A stretch of DNA of 64,000 bases from Sipunculus nudus (taxonomy: Eukaryota > Annelida > Sipuncula > Golfingiida > Sipunculidae). A program made the translations under genes and the position numbers. The stretch spans positions 54,102,079 to 54,166,078 of the forward strand of contig CM049309.1 of the NCBI GenBank assembly GCA_026874595.1. Reading direction: 5' to 3'. Under the pieces are notes generated by a model. The model worked only from the letters and a program-made list of their open reading frames with translations. It did no database searches and was not told the origin of the DNA. Shown in pieces: positions 1 to 48,849 of the stretch; position 1 is the stretch's first letter, and each line of letters begins with the position of its first letter.

Positions 1-1092
1 ATCCATGATCTTTGCCTGGCAAAATCTTTTCAAAAATACTTTAACTATCCGCGATTTCGGTTAATCGAAGATGGTTCTTGCCGCAACTGGGCTCCTGATA
101 TTCCCCAGATAGAATTCACAGTGCCGGACACTTCCTGATTCAAATTTACCGTCTTTTCCTGCGTGATTGATGTCTGTTGACTCCTGATCAACTGTTGTGG
201 ATTCAGGTACCGATGGTGGATTGATTAGCGTCCCAGATAATTGTACATCAGTTACATGCTTAACTGAGTTAATTTTTTGCGTCAGATCACACACAGGGCT
301 CGTTTCATTAGAACGCTCGTTGGAACATGTAACTTCATGTTGGGAACTATCTGATGAAGATCAAGGCATTCCCTTTGATCACACGGAATTTGAAGAACGT
401 TATATGTCAATACCGTTTAACTGTAACGTTTCCTCTGCTGAAAGTGTGTTCACGAGTGTGTACGTACTGGTAGTTTAACTTGATCGAGACTGCCTCCAGA
501 GGGCGCCACGGGCGCTGGCGAATAAGAACGAACAACCTCACTAAAGAGCGTCTTTTTTGTTTTTATGGTTTGTCTTGAACTAGGTATGTCGATAGATCTG
601 GCCATTGATTCGATTTACTCAGGCATTAGACATACTGTTCTCCAATTTTCTGATGATTTTTTTTTTGCCTTTTGTTTTCTGACTTTATTCTCTCATAGTC
701 TTCTTCGAGTGAAATTAAAGACCCCTCTAGTTTTACTATATTATCTTGTACTTCTCAACTTTTTCTTTTGAATGCAGCATCTGGGCTTTCAGCGAAGCAA
801 ACTGTGCCGATTGCTCTGCAACAAAATTTGCTGTATCAGACTTCATACTCTTTCTGACGTCATCTATTACATCTCTAATGTTGTCATTTTGTTGGACGTG
901 TTCTTGAAATTGTTCAACAACACCGTCAAACCTGTCCTCGATTTTGTTTTTGTCATGATTGAGATCACTTATCAAGATTTTCATTTCAGCCATGTTTTGT
1001 CCTACCATGAACATATCCATGCCAGACTCCACAGACACAGCTGTGTCGTCTTGAAACACTACATCTGAGTTCAGGGACAGTAATTCGGCCAT
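1..1092 (-). pseudogene. LINE ORF1-like, second (upstream) copy, broken
   Basis: It is homologous to 6957-8065. The minus-strand start at 1092 is MAELLSLNSDVVFQ, followed by a coiled-coil-like stretch longer than in the other copy (open to 736). Then 294-61 reads PSVPESTTVDQ and CEFYLGNI. Its ORF2 would lie upstream of the window. Confidence 0.6.
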
Positions 1093-1698
1093 AGTATTTG
1101 GCGTAGCTATGCTTTCAGTTCATCTTACTTTAACACTAAGTAAATCTTTCAGTTCTTCATTTATTTCCAAAAGTGGTCTCTCCGTATAATCTTAATAGTT
1201 ACAGGCGACTTATTTGCAGGTGACATTTATTTTGGATTTTGGTCTAAGTTTTAATGGTCGTGCCCACGTTACGCATCCTTTACGATCGCTGGACGATGAG
1301 AGACCTCTAGTAATACATTACTAATACTAATAACATCTTATATCAATCGCCATAGTGCAACCATTATACTTTTACTTGCCTTGTCTTGTACATTGTGGCA
1401 TTAAGTTGTGGCATGTGCTTCGCTTTTGTATGAAAGAGAATTAATTTGAATCAAAACTATGCATTAATAAACAAGAAATAATTTACAATCTACTTTACTT
1501 TTTTGAATCAAACACACGCAAACAAATATCTTTGTTTTATTTAAAGGGTTTTTGAACATAAAGGTTTCTTAATCTATCTGACACCCGATGGAATAGTTTA
1601 AATATGATTCTGAAAAACTCAGCCTTAATTTTATATCCCAATGAATTAATAATTTTTCATTTACTTTACCTATCAAGGTTTATTTTTATATTTAACAG

Positions 1699-37074
<35,376 letters not shown>

Positions 37075-37320
37075 ATTAAGGGTATAATGACACCTCTTCT
37101 TTTGTATGATAATTCAATATTCTAAAGGCCTGTATTTGTTTATTCATGATACAGATCACATAATATAATGTACATGTATATACCTATAGCCATACATATT
37201 AATGATGCTTAAACCTGAAGTTCCGACGACTCTTTTCTCACATCCTTCGTCTTTTAAGGAATATATGGTATATGAATGCACGCAATATCTTCTATATTCT
37301 ATATTCTTGTATATTCTTAA

Positions 37321-37326
37321 AATAAA
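37321..37326 (+). terminator. Candidate polyadenylation signal of gene 1
   Basis: AATAAA lies 247 bp after the gene 1 stop codon, within AT-rich sequence and followed by a T/GT-containing stretch. It is the first canonical hexamer I noticed after the stop. The cleavage site is not determined. Confidence 0.55.
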
Positions 37327-38019
37327 GGTGTTTATAAAATGTTAAGTCTTTTCGCTCCTTTCTGATCCTGAGGATTACACCTTAAGGTGAATGTGATAAG
37401 GATATCAGAATAGACAGGCTAGCAACAAGACAAATGTTCGAAATGGGTTCGAATTTAAATGTCTTAATTTAAGTTGAATCTGTGACGTGTTATTACAGTC
37501 ATCGCAATTTGTGTATCTGGTCAGACCATTCTGAAGTCTTTTTCGAGTAGACAGATTATTTGGAGTCGATCGCTGTAAAATACCTTTATGCGCAGACGAT
37601 CACCATCCTAAAGATATTTCATCCCGACGCGGTTCTTATTTACGACACCAGAGGCCGCTGAACTGGTTTACTGGACACAGCCCAACAGAGGGAACTTTTG
37701 CGATCCAGGAGGGGCGTATTCAGAGTTTAGTGTAGGGGGCGCCGCCCCCTTCCCCTATATTTAATCTGATAAATATAATTTAGAATAATATACGTTAAAC
37801 ACCGCCAAGCTTCGTATTTCCCCCTTTAAATATGCATGCGAAACTTATGTATAAACTCTACTAGCAGTCCGGGACACCTTTTTTTTAAGTACCAGGATGT
37901 TGAGCCCCCTTTTTCTAAGATCCTGTGTCCGCCCTTGATTCTTGAGAGTAACACTTGTTGTAAATATATTGACATGTAGATATACAGAAACATTTAAGCA
38001 TTTTGCATAAAATCGATAA

Positions 38020-38560
38020 ATATGCAAATTAGCCGTCGCCGTTAATGGAACTTTTGCCAGTCTTTCTTGCATCTTGTCCTGTCTTAGAGATAAAGGTGTC
38101 TACACCTATGTTTCATGGTCAAGGATTATGATGAACCGTTTCAAATTACAATTAAATTATTTTTAATATGCAAATTAGCCGTCGCCATTATTGGATCTTC
38201 CATTTTTGCTCGTATCTCTCTCCTTGTCCATTCCTAGAGATAAAGGTGTCTTCACCAATATTTTCATGGTCTAGGATTATGATGAACAGATTCAAATTAT
38301 CATTTGGTGATTTTTTTTTTATTCTGTCATATGCAAATTAGCAGTCATTATTATTACAAATTCTTATTTTGCTCATATTGGTCTTAGTTCCTGTCCTTTC
38401 TTAGATATTAATGTGTCTACATCTGTGTTTTCATGGTAGAGGAGTATGTTGAATCATCTCAAACTTCCATTTAATGAATTTTTAATATGCAAATTAGGCG
38501 TCGGCATAATCGGACTTTCTCATTTCATACATATCCATCTAAGTCCGTGTCCTTTCTCAG
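38020..38560. repeat. Satellite of about 150 bp, four units
   Basis: The sequence atatgcaaattag recurs at about 38022, 38167, 38331 and 38486. Each is followed by cgtc, then agagataa-ggtgtct and tttcatggt--aggattatga. Units are 145-164 bp and clearly diverged. Confidence 0.85.
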
Positions 38561-39403
38561 AGATAAGAGTATCTGTATCCTTGTTTTTATGATTAACAGT
38601 TAAAAATTGCCTGTTGAATAGTTTTCGGAACTGATATGAAGAGAAGTATAAATAAAAGAACTGTATAAAATATTTTTTTTATAAAACATATATTTATAAA
38701 AATAAAAGAACATTCTGTACCTTATTGTGTCCTTATTGTTACAGATAAAAAAAAAACCTGAAAGTTAATGTGCTTTTACTAATATGACGAAGCAGAGTGC
38801 AATTACGTGATTTCATCGGATGAATGTTTTTCCCAGTCGCTGATAAATCGTGAGCAATCACTGCCTCTCTTTACGAATTTAAATATAATGTAGAATTCTT
38901 TATGTAAACTAGCAGCTTAAGCTGGTTCTGTCTTAAAACCTAAAATAACTACAATCAAAATTTTCATGGTGACGAATTACGCTGAAACATTAAGAATTAC
39001 AAATTATCATTCATATTTTACAACGGAAAATGTTTGTGCGTGATGTCTTTGACATTTGCACCTGCTATTTCATAGAATTGTTTTATGTCTCAATAGACCG
39101 CTTCGCTGGCAAACTGAGGGGTTATAAGACCACAAATGTGATCAGTCAATTGACATGATATCATTGAATCACGTGACGGTGTAAGTTGCCATAAAAAATG
39201 AAAGCTTATTATAAATCAGCTGAATAAGTTAGTAAATCAAAAACATAAGCTTAAACTTCCATTAATACTTACCACTTTCACATGGAAAATGCAAAACGGT
39301 TTCAAACAACGAATTGATCTTTCACACTCGATACGTTCTCAAACCCTTTCGGCCAACTCTGGAGAATCCTGCTCGTAGGTGGTTACGAATCGTTTAAATG
39401 CGA

Positions 39404-39467
<64 letters not shown>
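39404..39467. repeat. (TA)n microsatellite
   Basis: About 64 bp of uninterrupted TA dinucleotides. Confidence 0.95.
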
Positions 39468-39469
<2 letters not shown>

Positions 39470-39899
39470 CCATGAGATGTGAAAAGATGGATGGCCCTCA
39501 TATATATAATTTTAACCTTAGAGAAGTAAAGAAAATTTGCTTGTGTGTGCTTGCGCAAGTGTTTATCTCTTACGGTAATTCTAGATTCTCAGTATTTATA
39601 ATTCAGTTTTAAAAATTCATTGTATTTTAAAACAACATTCATGGATATGAAATGAAGTTATTCTCTTTTAATATATATATTTATATACATGTATATATAA
39701 TTTAGAACCCACGAACCACTTTGTTGCCATCATGTTTTTTCATCGGCACTGCACACGAACACACCTGGAATGTTACAGGTACGTGCAGCAGATGTGACGT
39801 AGTATACGCCCATTAATCCCGCGTGCTTACTCAGTCACGGTTGACTGATCAGGCACTTCACCTCAGCGCCCCCGCTGATCTACCCGTACACGACGCGTT

Positions 39900-39975
39900 C
39901 TCCCCATATACAAGACCACACCAAGTCCTTATACACATAGGCGTGGTACATACCAGCTCGAGAATCGCTCAACAG
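39900..39975 (+). promoter_or_regulatory. Possible 5' UTR exon end / promoter zone for gene 2
   Basis: A perfect donor, caacag|gtaagt, lies at 39975/39976, preceded by about 150 bp that is less AT-rich than its surroundings. The gene 2 start exon has an acceptor upstream of its ATG, so an upstream UTR exon must exist, and this is one candidate. There is no direct proof. Confidence 0.2.
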
Positions 39976-40751
39976 GTAAGTCATACGTAACACAAGCATT
40001 AATCATATTACCTCATGGAATGGTTAAAATTTATTTGTTATAGACTGATTAGGCAAGTCCATTACGCCTGTGAAAGACTGGTAAGGGGGCAATTGGGCTT
40101 CCTAATTCATCCATCATCATGGTCGGGTGTGCTATGAAACTGTATGTTTTAATAAGCCTTTACACAGGCAAAGGCGCCACAACTTGCACTGCAATGTTCA
40201 GTATAACTCAAGTGGCATAAACGTTTTTCAGAGGTGTGAAGATCTCTTCCTTTATGTAGTCAATTCTTGAATGTCTTTTGTTAGACAAATAGTGTATTGT
40301 TCTGACAAAACAAACGAGACTTTTTCATAAGGTACATGTATATGATGATACACAATTGCCTATATAATGGGAGCTAAAATCCCGTAGCAGAAAAGCCTCT
40401 TAAGCCCATTCCATATCCTCTTTTGCGAATAATTGCCAATCAGTAATAATACCCAACACCTTTCTGGGCAATTTTAATCAGATTTACCATAAAGTTCCAG
40501 ATCGAAAGTATAAGTGATAAAAGAAAACAGTGTTAAATTAGCTCTAATAAGCGAAACTCGAGAGAGATATCATGAAATAAAGGAACATGTTGTAATTCAC
40601 TTTTAAGACAGAACAATACGATCTTCCCCAGTGTGACGGAGGGGTTGGTATGAAGGACGACATCCTGCTTGTTTCCACATACCTTTGGCCAATTTTTGTT
40701 CTGTCCAGTAACACGACCTGTACCTCACCTCAAGGCTGACCAGTCAAACAG

Positions 40752-40758
40752 TATAAAA
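40752..40758 (+). promoter_or_regulatory. TATA-box-like site
   Basis: tataaaa is preceded by ccagtcaaacag and followed by GC-containing sequence. A similar arrangement (tgtcaaaacactatataaaatgg) occurs at 43690-43696. Either could belong to a gene 2 promoter or be chance in AT-rich DNA. Confidence 0.2.
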
Positions 40759-43032
40759 TGCCTCGGCACCAGTTTCTGTACCTCCCCTTAACACTTCTGT
40801 ACAAAACAAACAAAAACATTCCCATGTCCACATCTTTACAAAATTGTCAACTATATATTTAATGAACTCCTAACCATAGGTAAAAAAAACATACAAAACA
40901 ATCAGCAAAATTTGCATGAGACATCGCGTATACACTGACAAACAGACAAAGAGAAGCACAGACAAAAATATCGCTTTAGGAGTGGTTACATCTAGGCTGA
41001 TTCTTTCAGATAAGTATATTTATGAGGAAGTGTAAGCTGAACGTATGGTCAAATAGTATATTGTTTATATTATAATCACCATCAGTTTACCATAGGATAC
41101 AAAATGTCAGAATGGAAATAACAACGCTCCACGTAGTTATATATCAAGATGTGATCTATATATTAGTCATTCCTTTCTTGTTGTTTTCTGTTGATAACAT
41201 TGATAAATACCTACTTAATTTTACACAGCTTTTGTACAAAATGTGGTTATCTTCGGTACGACTTGAAAATTAACTTGACGGTTGATCAAAAGTGAGATTA
41301 CCGTTTTTACTTGATCAGACGCCGGGCCTTAAATAGTCGCCTGCCTTATTTAGTCGCCGGGGCAAAACGGTGTCGGAGAAAAATTAAATATAAATAGAAT
41401 AACGGAAACTGTTGAACGCATTATGAATAAAGATTTGGAAAGCGTCGAAAGTGTATAAAGTGAAAAGTCATGGTAAGAAGGAAACACGATGACTGAGAGG
41501 AACAATTAGATGGTTAACACAGTCAGATATGTGCAAGCAAAACTAACCGATTCAAAGGCTTACTAATGCCCACGTTTGTGAAATAAGCATGTATTTTTAT
41601 TGATTTTTTATTCGTGAATGATGTGCTCATAAAATAAGCAAAGTATTATTTTACTTAGTTATATACTACACGAGTTACATGCATGACACTAATTCCTCAT
41701 GGGCAATAAATGATGATTTATCTTTCGTGATTTATTACATGTAATTGGTTAATTTTGTGATCTTCTGTATTATTTATGCTATCGTTATTGAAGAGAGCAA
41801 TAGGAATACAGTGTCAGTGTGGGTTACCGGTTAATTCTTAATACTTAATTCTTCTTGGAGCATTTTCATTTCAAGAAGCAGAAGATTTTGCAAAAACGCA
41901 AATATGATTGAAAAAATTTCAATAATTATTTGACATACGAAGAGTTGTTAACATCAAATTCTAAATCTGAATAGAATACATGGTTTTTAATGGAAGGCAT
42001 GTCCATCACAGTGTATGAATGGAGACAAAGTACATTTTACCCCCTCAATTTTTAAAGGTCAATTATACACATAATATTAACATAACCATTCACGATAACT
42101 GTGTCATACATATATGTAATAATTTCTCCATATATTCCTCACTAATTATTTATTTAGGATATGAAGGCGCAAAATGCTAGATTGAATCATCATAAATATT
42201 ACATTTTACAATATATTATATACTGCTGACTGTTTGTAAACACGGCTATTTAAATTAAATTCTTATAAACAAGAATAAAATACATTAGTTTATATAACTA
42301 AAATATATGTTCTATACTATGTGGTTGAAAATGAAGAAAATTAGTGTATTCAGTCGAATGTTCCGTGGTTGCAGTCGCGTCTGTAAATATCGGGGTAATG
42401 AATATTAAGGTAGCGTTTCTTGAAAAATAAAGTTGTGTTAAATTCATATAAGACCCCAAAAGGTAAATTCAATTTTACACCTGGTGCAGCGTTTTATTTC
42501 TTGGCTTTCTGTATATCGAGATTATAATGATCAGATTTTCTAAGGTGCGCTATTTTAAGCACACAATAAGATCAGTCTGACAGTGCGATAAAAGTCGGTA
42601 TAGAAACCTTACAGGATTACTGCTTAGGCTCAATAGAATTCAACCCAAACAGTGGAGGTGGAAGGGATGGTGTCCGTAACGTGCCCCTTTTGAATCAAAC
42701 TTTTAGCCTTTTTTTTTTTTTAATTTGGCACGGACCCCATTTTGTTATTTTATAATATGAAACTTTGAAAACTCACGTGAATCCCCATTGCCCTCGATTA
42801 ATGACCCATATACGATTTTCGTCATTAATTGCATTACTATTATCTGTTTCTTGGTAAGATATTTTAGAGTTAGATTTGTGAGCGGTCTATGATACAGAAT
42901 ACTCTTCATTCCTTCCTCAATATTATCTTCAGTGTAGATCTATATTCATTATATAAAGCTAGGTCAAGAATATATGGAATGTGAACTGAATTTAAGCTGA
43001 TAAAGGTGATACTTGTATTTATACTTTTCCTC

Positions 43033-43033
<1 letters not shown>

Positions 43034-43080
<47 letters not shown>
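43034..43080. repeat. (TA)n microsatellite
   Basis: About 47 bp of TA repeats. Confidence 0.95.
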
Positions 43081-43082
<2 letters not shown>

Positions 43083-46000
43083 CAGTCAAAATAAGTATTA
43101 TATTAGTACAACAAGGAAGTATTTACGTTCGACCGCGTAAAAGAAGCATAAATAGACCCATGGACCAATGCCAAGTGTTACGTCTCAGTGACCTTTCAGT
43201 AAAAGTTGATTTATTTGTCAAATAGAAAGGCATTCTTCCCATTTTGTAATGGCACCATTGCATCCTTCCTATCCTTTGTATGTTCGCTGTAAAAATAAGG
43301 TAATCAAAAAAAGGTTACATTTCACATGTTTACTGCGCCTTAACTCTTTGCATTGTAAATTCAACACACTGTATGCAATGTGCATCATATACACCTTCTG
43401 ACTGGATTACGTCACATGTACGTGTAGCAACACGGAGTAATAAAAGAAGTTACAAATGGGGCGATTGTGTCGGGATGTGCTGCAAGGAAATGGCACATCA
43501 TTGCGAGATGAGGTCTGAAACTCCTTCCTTAGATTCTACACCACCGCGGTTACCACGCAATTTTACGTAAATGTCACGTTTTATTTTTACATGACGCAAG
43601 CATAAGTCTAGGCGGCTATTGGTTACATCAGTCTGTGAATAAATCCGCCCTCTGTTCAAAAGGCGTCATACATACCTGTCAAAACACTATATAAAATGGC
43701 TCAGTTCACTCTAAGAAATTTACCATGTTTATAATATTTGTCCGTTCTCTTGAAATCTTTCAGCCACATGCATACATATAAACAAAACAAAGTGAAAATT
43801 ATACATGTTCTTTTTTTTCATTTAGAGTATTTATAAAAAGATGAAGTTTTGATCAAAAGCAATGTAAAAAGGTTATCTGGCAACAGAGAATCATTGATGC
43901 TAAAGCTCCGTCACCCCTGACCTGTCCATTAATGCAGGTCCATCCATTTCTGTATGATATGTTCACTTACATTATTTACAGGGACACGCCGTGTGTTTGA
44001 AGTTTTTTTCTGTGCTGTCTGGGTTTTGTTCTTCGTGTTTACAATGGGCATATATAAAACCAATTAGTGTCAGACATCGTTTGGATTAAGATAATTTCGA
44101 CTACGGGGCAGTATACGGAGATATTCCGTAAAAATGTATCGCATAGCAGTTAAAACAAGTATTATCATACGACCAAACTGTTGGATTAGGCCTAGTGCGA
44201 CTTTGAAAACGCCCCAATTTTTTTTCTTAACACATTTAACTTTAATCTTTCTAAGAACCATGCAGTTCTGTGGCTCGGTTGAGCAGACACCTTGCTTACC
44301 CCCGAGCATGGTATTTCATGAATTATAGTGAGACAATTGAAGCAAACCGGTGGCTCGTTGGCAGTGAATCTCCACCAGTGGAAAATGAAAATGACGGTGA
44401 CATTTTTTTTTTTTACACTGACACTGACACCGGATTACTTCAGATGATTGATACAGGAAACACAAACAACGTCATGCCTATCTAGAAACATAGTTACGCC
44501 TAAATCTGCAGTACACAATTAAGTATTTGTTAAATAAATTATTTGAAATGCATATATATGGATAAATGGCTTTGGCAGTTCCGCGACTTCGCTTTCATCT
44601 CTGCCCGTATCACGCGGTAGGGGAAAGGTGTCATTAACTTACCATAACAGCTTATCCATCAGCTAACGGAATATGTATCACACTTTTTCATACTGTTTAT
44701 ACATAAACACACGAAAGGAGTATAAATACAACACAGTACCAACATATAAGAACAAACATATGTTAAATCATATACAGTCACTCAAAACATGTGTTATCTC
44801 AAATAAAGACCATTGTGGGTGACTCATTAAGTTTTTATATATCTTTGTGATGTTTTCATACATGGTACCCATAATGCGCATTTTTAGATTTTAATAATAT
44901 AACGATACTTCCGATTGCACGAGGTTTTGTTAATGTTTTTTTTTCTATAAACACGTTATCAATATGAAAAATAATTGCATTATTTTCCCCATCAATTCTG
45001 CGGATATAAATTCATCCTTTACTATATTTGGTGGAATAGCATGCATTTTATGTTAAATATTTCCAATTTGGTGAGGTCCAAACATCAGCAGAGGGTATAT
45101 AAGATTTCATTTAAACAATATATCTATATATATTTGCATCTCTGACCATATATTTGTTGCTAGCTCTTGTTTAAAAACGCAAAGCTAAATAGAGTACATG
45201 GATACACCTGAGACTGTGTTAGATATATCAAATCATGGAAACAGAATATGTGAATTTGGTTTTAGTCTTAAAACATGTTGTCGCACACCCGATGTTTAAT
45301 CGTTGAACGTATAGGCACATTTAAAGCCTACATATATTGTTGGATGCACGTGAATGTTTTGCATGATTACTGTACATTATGGTTACATATATGCATGGAC
45401 AGGGAAGGTTCAGATTAGACCCTGCATGTATGTTTAGAGAACACAACCTCAGGAGGCCTAATTGTTCCGGGCCTGCCATACACATGGACCGTCAGGACTG
45501 CTTTTGATACAAAATGGAGCATACAAGTACTCGTTTGTGACCTTTGTGCGGGATTCTTATAAACTGACCCCACGTGACCCTGAGCTAAGGGTGGGGAGGC
45601 TATAAGAGAACGAACAGGTAATAAACATGACATGAATAAACGAGGCATACGGGAACCACCCTGAATCTCCAGATTGCTTGCATGATTGTACATACAAGAC
45701 CAGGGACCTGGAGTTTAATGTACATGGCGAGGTGCGAACAATTTTCACTCAAATAGGAATTGTAAATCTGTAGTCCATCCCAGCTATTTTCAGAAGGGGA
45801 ATAAATAGCAGGACTCAAAATCAGGCCCTCCCGCATGTCTCAGACAGGTAAACACGCGCACGGAAGGGCATTTTTCATTTTGTACCAATCCGTTGGAAAG
45901 GTGAACACGTAGACGTTTTCCATATTATTTTCTGATCAGCAGGCACAAACATGACAAAAACGAAATATTTTACATGGTCTTCCATCGACTCCCTATATTT

Positions 46001-46388
46001 CCTGTATTTTCCAATGAATATGGTTTGTAATTCTTCTGGCATTTAGACCCTCATCTCCTATATATCCCTGCACACTCATGTTTCTGATATAACAGTGATA
46101 CTATTGAAAACATGTAGTTCTTTTGCAAGTATGCAAGTGTGCATGTATATATGATGGCATGTATAGTGGCAAAATTTGGTTTACACTGAACGAAGTATGA
46201 CTGAAAGTTTGATATGACGGTCTAATGCATCTTTAGCGGAAAGGCATTTTTTTCTGCGAAAAGGTATACCTGTATTGATGCCTTTCGTTGGAAAGATGAA
46301 AATTTCAGTATTTCGAGCCCTGAATAGCATATTCAAAAGTACAAAATGTTTAAAATAGAGATAATATTAAAATTGATGTTACAAATTC

Positions 46389-46389
<1 letters not shown>

Positions 46390-46428
<39 letters not shown>

Positions 46429-46434
46429 ATGTGT
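46390..46434. repeat. (TA)n(TG)n microsatellite
   Basis: A TA tract followed by gtgtgtgtatgtgtg. Confidence 0.9.
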
Positions 46435-47030
46435 GAGTTAAAATAGTGAACGTCAACATACCCAACAGAAACCTACTATATAAAAATCGTTTTTTCTTTG
46501 TTGACGAGGGTATCGTGATTTTTTAAAACTTAATTTATAATTGCTGCTGCATTTTTCAGGTGATATTGTACACGCATTTTGAGCTAGTCGATATTTACAG
46601 GCTGTAGTTTCAGGTTTGACGCATCTCATTTCTGATTAGTGAAATATGTGCATTTTGGTAAAACCTCCTTTACATCTAAATTATCTTCATCAATCTCATT
46701 TATTTGTTCTTTCGTTACATTTAGATGTCAGGCCAATACCTCGAGATTAAACTAGCTTGTAATGAATAGGACGTATAACCACGTCACAGTTAGAGAAAGT
46801 AATAGTCTGTGATAAAGAGTACTTGTATAGTATTTGAGAGTTACAGAACGTAAAAGCCTGTGAAAAAAGATTACTTATATAGTATTTGAAATTTGAGAGT
46901 TACAGAACGTAATAGCCTGTGATAAAGATTACATATAAAGTATTTGTGAGTAAAAGAAAGAAATAGCCTGTGATAAAGAATACTTGTGTAGTATTTTAGA
47001 GTAACAGAACGTTATAGCCTGTGATAAAGA

Positions 47031-48337
47031 TTATTAGGGCCCCGCTTGACAAGCGGGTGCCCTATAGTGATCACCGTGTCAGTCCGTCCTTCAGTCCATC
47101 CGTCCTTCCGTCAGTGACACTTTCTTTCGCGCGCGATAACTCAACAACAACATACTGCAGCTTTCCCAAATTCACAGGGATGATTGGTACCTATGAGGGC
47201 TCCCAACCTATTGAATTACTGACTTGTCGGAATTCCAATATGGCCGCCACAGCCCAATCGCTGATTTTCTTTCGCGCGCGATAACTCAACAACAACATGC
47301 TGTAACTTTCCCAAATTCACAGGGATGATTGGTACCTATGAGGGCTCCAGACCTATTGATTTACAGACTTGTTGGAATTCCAATATGGCCGCCACAGCCC
47401 AATCGCTGAATTTTTTTCGCGCGCGATAACTAAACAACAACATAGTGCTGCTTTCCCAAATTCACAGGGATGATTGGTACCTATGAGGGCTCCAGACCAA
47501 TCGGATTACAGACTTGTCGGAATTCCAATATGGCCGCCACAGCCCAATCGCTGATTTTCTTTTGCGCACGATAACTCAACAACAACATACTACAGCTTTC
47601 CCAAATTCACAGGGATGATTGATACCTATGAGGGTTCCAGACCTATTGAATTACAGACTTGTGGTAATTCAAATATGGCCGCCACAGCCCAATCGCTTAT
47701 TTTCTTTCGTGCACAATAACTCAACAACAACATACTGCAGCTTTCCCAAATTCACAGGGATGATTGGTACCTATGAGGGCTCCAGACCTGTCGAATTACA
47801 GACTTGTCGGAATTCCAATATGGCCCCCACAGCCCAATCACTGATTTTCTTTTGCTCGTGATTACTCAACAACAATCTACTGCAGCTTTCCCAAATTCAC
47901 AGGGATGATTAGTACCTATAAGGGATCCAGACCTATTGAATTACAGACCTGTTTGAATTCCAATATGGCCGCCACAGCCCGATGGCTGATTTTCTTTCGC
48001 ACACAATAACTTAACATCAACCTACTGCAGCTTTCCCAATTTCACAGGGATCATTGGTGCCGATGAGGGCTCCAGACTTATTGAATTACAGACTGACTCA
48101 AAATCAAATATGGCTAACAGATAACATTCGGTGATTTTCTATTGCTCACATTATTTCAGTCATATCTTCTTTAATACCATTTGATCAAGGATTTTCCCCC
48201 TCATGCAAATGGATAAAAACCTGTTTCTGTTTGTCATATTTTTTCAAATTTAACTTAATTTTTCACCCATATGTAAACTAGTCCAGCACTTGCAGAAACG
48301 CGGGGCTCTCTGAGGACCATTGTCCGACCACATCTAG
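47031..48337 (+). mobile_element. Element with about 145-bp internal tandem repeats
   Basis: It starts agggccccgcttgacaagcg and a cgtcc-rich tract and ends gcggggctctctgaggacca plus ttgtccgaccacatctag. Inside are seven units of about 145 bp, each with cgcgcgataactcaacaaca, cccaaattcacagggatgat and atggccgccacagccc. It interrupts the minisatellite. The array architecture parallels the element at 34262-35720. Confidence 0.8.
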
Positions 48338-48504
48338 TTTGTAATGTATTTGAGGGTTACAGAACGTTATAGTCTGTGATAAAGATTCCTTGTATAGTAT
48401 TTGAGAGTTTGGAACGTGATAGCCTGTGATAAGGGTAACTTGTATAGTATTTAAGAGTTACAGAACGTAATAGCCTGTGATAAAGATTACTTGTAATGTA
48501 TATG

Positions 48505-48665
48505 CAGGGGCGGATCCAGGATTTTGGAAAGGGAGGCTCTAACCCAGGAAGTCTTATAAGAAAACCTAAAAAAGGTCCCTAGATAAAAAAAACCTGAAAA
48601 AAGGTTGTTGCTGCTAAATAAGAGGGGGTCAGGACCCCCTTAACCCCTCTCTGGATACGCCACTG
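48505..48665. mobile_element. MITE-like element, ggggcggatccagg type, copy 2
   Basis: The left end caggggcggatccagg and the right end ctggatacgccactg are inverse copies with one or two mismatches. The interior includes accctaaaaaaggt-like and agggggtcaggaccccctt sequence. It is inserted within the minisatellite. Confidence 0.75.
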
Positions 48666-48790
48666 ATTTGAGTTACAGAACCTGTAATAGCCTGTGACAA
48701 AGAATACTTGTATACATTTTGTGAGGTATAGCAAGTAAAAGCCTCAGATAAGGATTTCGTGTCGAATATTTGTGAATCTGTATTTTTCAG

Positions 48791-48849
48791 GAAATAAGAT
48801 GGCTCCACGTGGCATGACCTGCATTAGACTGCTTCTCCTCTTATCTGTG
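48791..48849 (+). CDS. Gene 2 start exon: 5' UTR end and signal peptide
   Basis: A tatttttcag acceptor precedes gaaataag and ATG at 48799, so at least one upstream 5' UTR exon is expected. It encodes MAPRGMTCIRLLLLLSV, a basic n-region and hydrophobic core. It ends in phase 0 before gtgagt. The acceptor lies directly against a decayed minisatellite. Coding begins at 48799. Confidence 0.78.

Larger units (their letters stand above)
37075..48790. other. Intergenic / gene 2 upstream region, 11.7 kb
   Basis: No protein-coding exon is recognised on either strand. It contains the ~150-bp satellite (38020-38560), TA tracts, TATA-like sites (40752, 43690), a possible UTR exon end (39975), the ~145-bp tandem array and the 60-bp minisatellite. 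37705-37940 has fragments of ggggcg/ccgccc-type MITEs. 41000-46380 is mostly AT-rich sequence where I see nothing definite. Confidence 0.6.
46786..48790. repeat. About 60-bp minisatellite, split by two insertions
   Basis: Units of about 60 bp (gttacagaacgtaatagcct followed by gtgataaagattacttgtat and agtatttgaga) run 46786-47030, resume at about 48338-48504 and again at 48666-48780. The gaps are filled by the tandem-array element and a MITE. The last, decayed units abut the splice acceptor of the gene 2 start exon. Confidence 0.8.

Noticed and set aside
39379-39612. Small protein with an IYIYIY run
   Set aside because: The frame exists only because a TA microsatellite has no stop in that phase.
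47100-48130. CRISPR-like array
   Set aside because: Units are about 145 bp and repeated end to end, with no unique spacers, in a eukaryotic genome. This is a tandem repeat in a transposon-like element.
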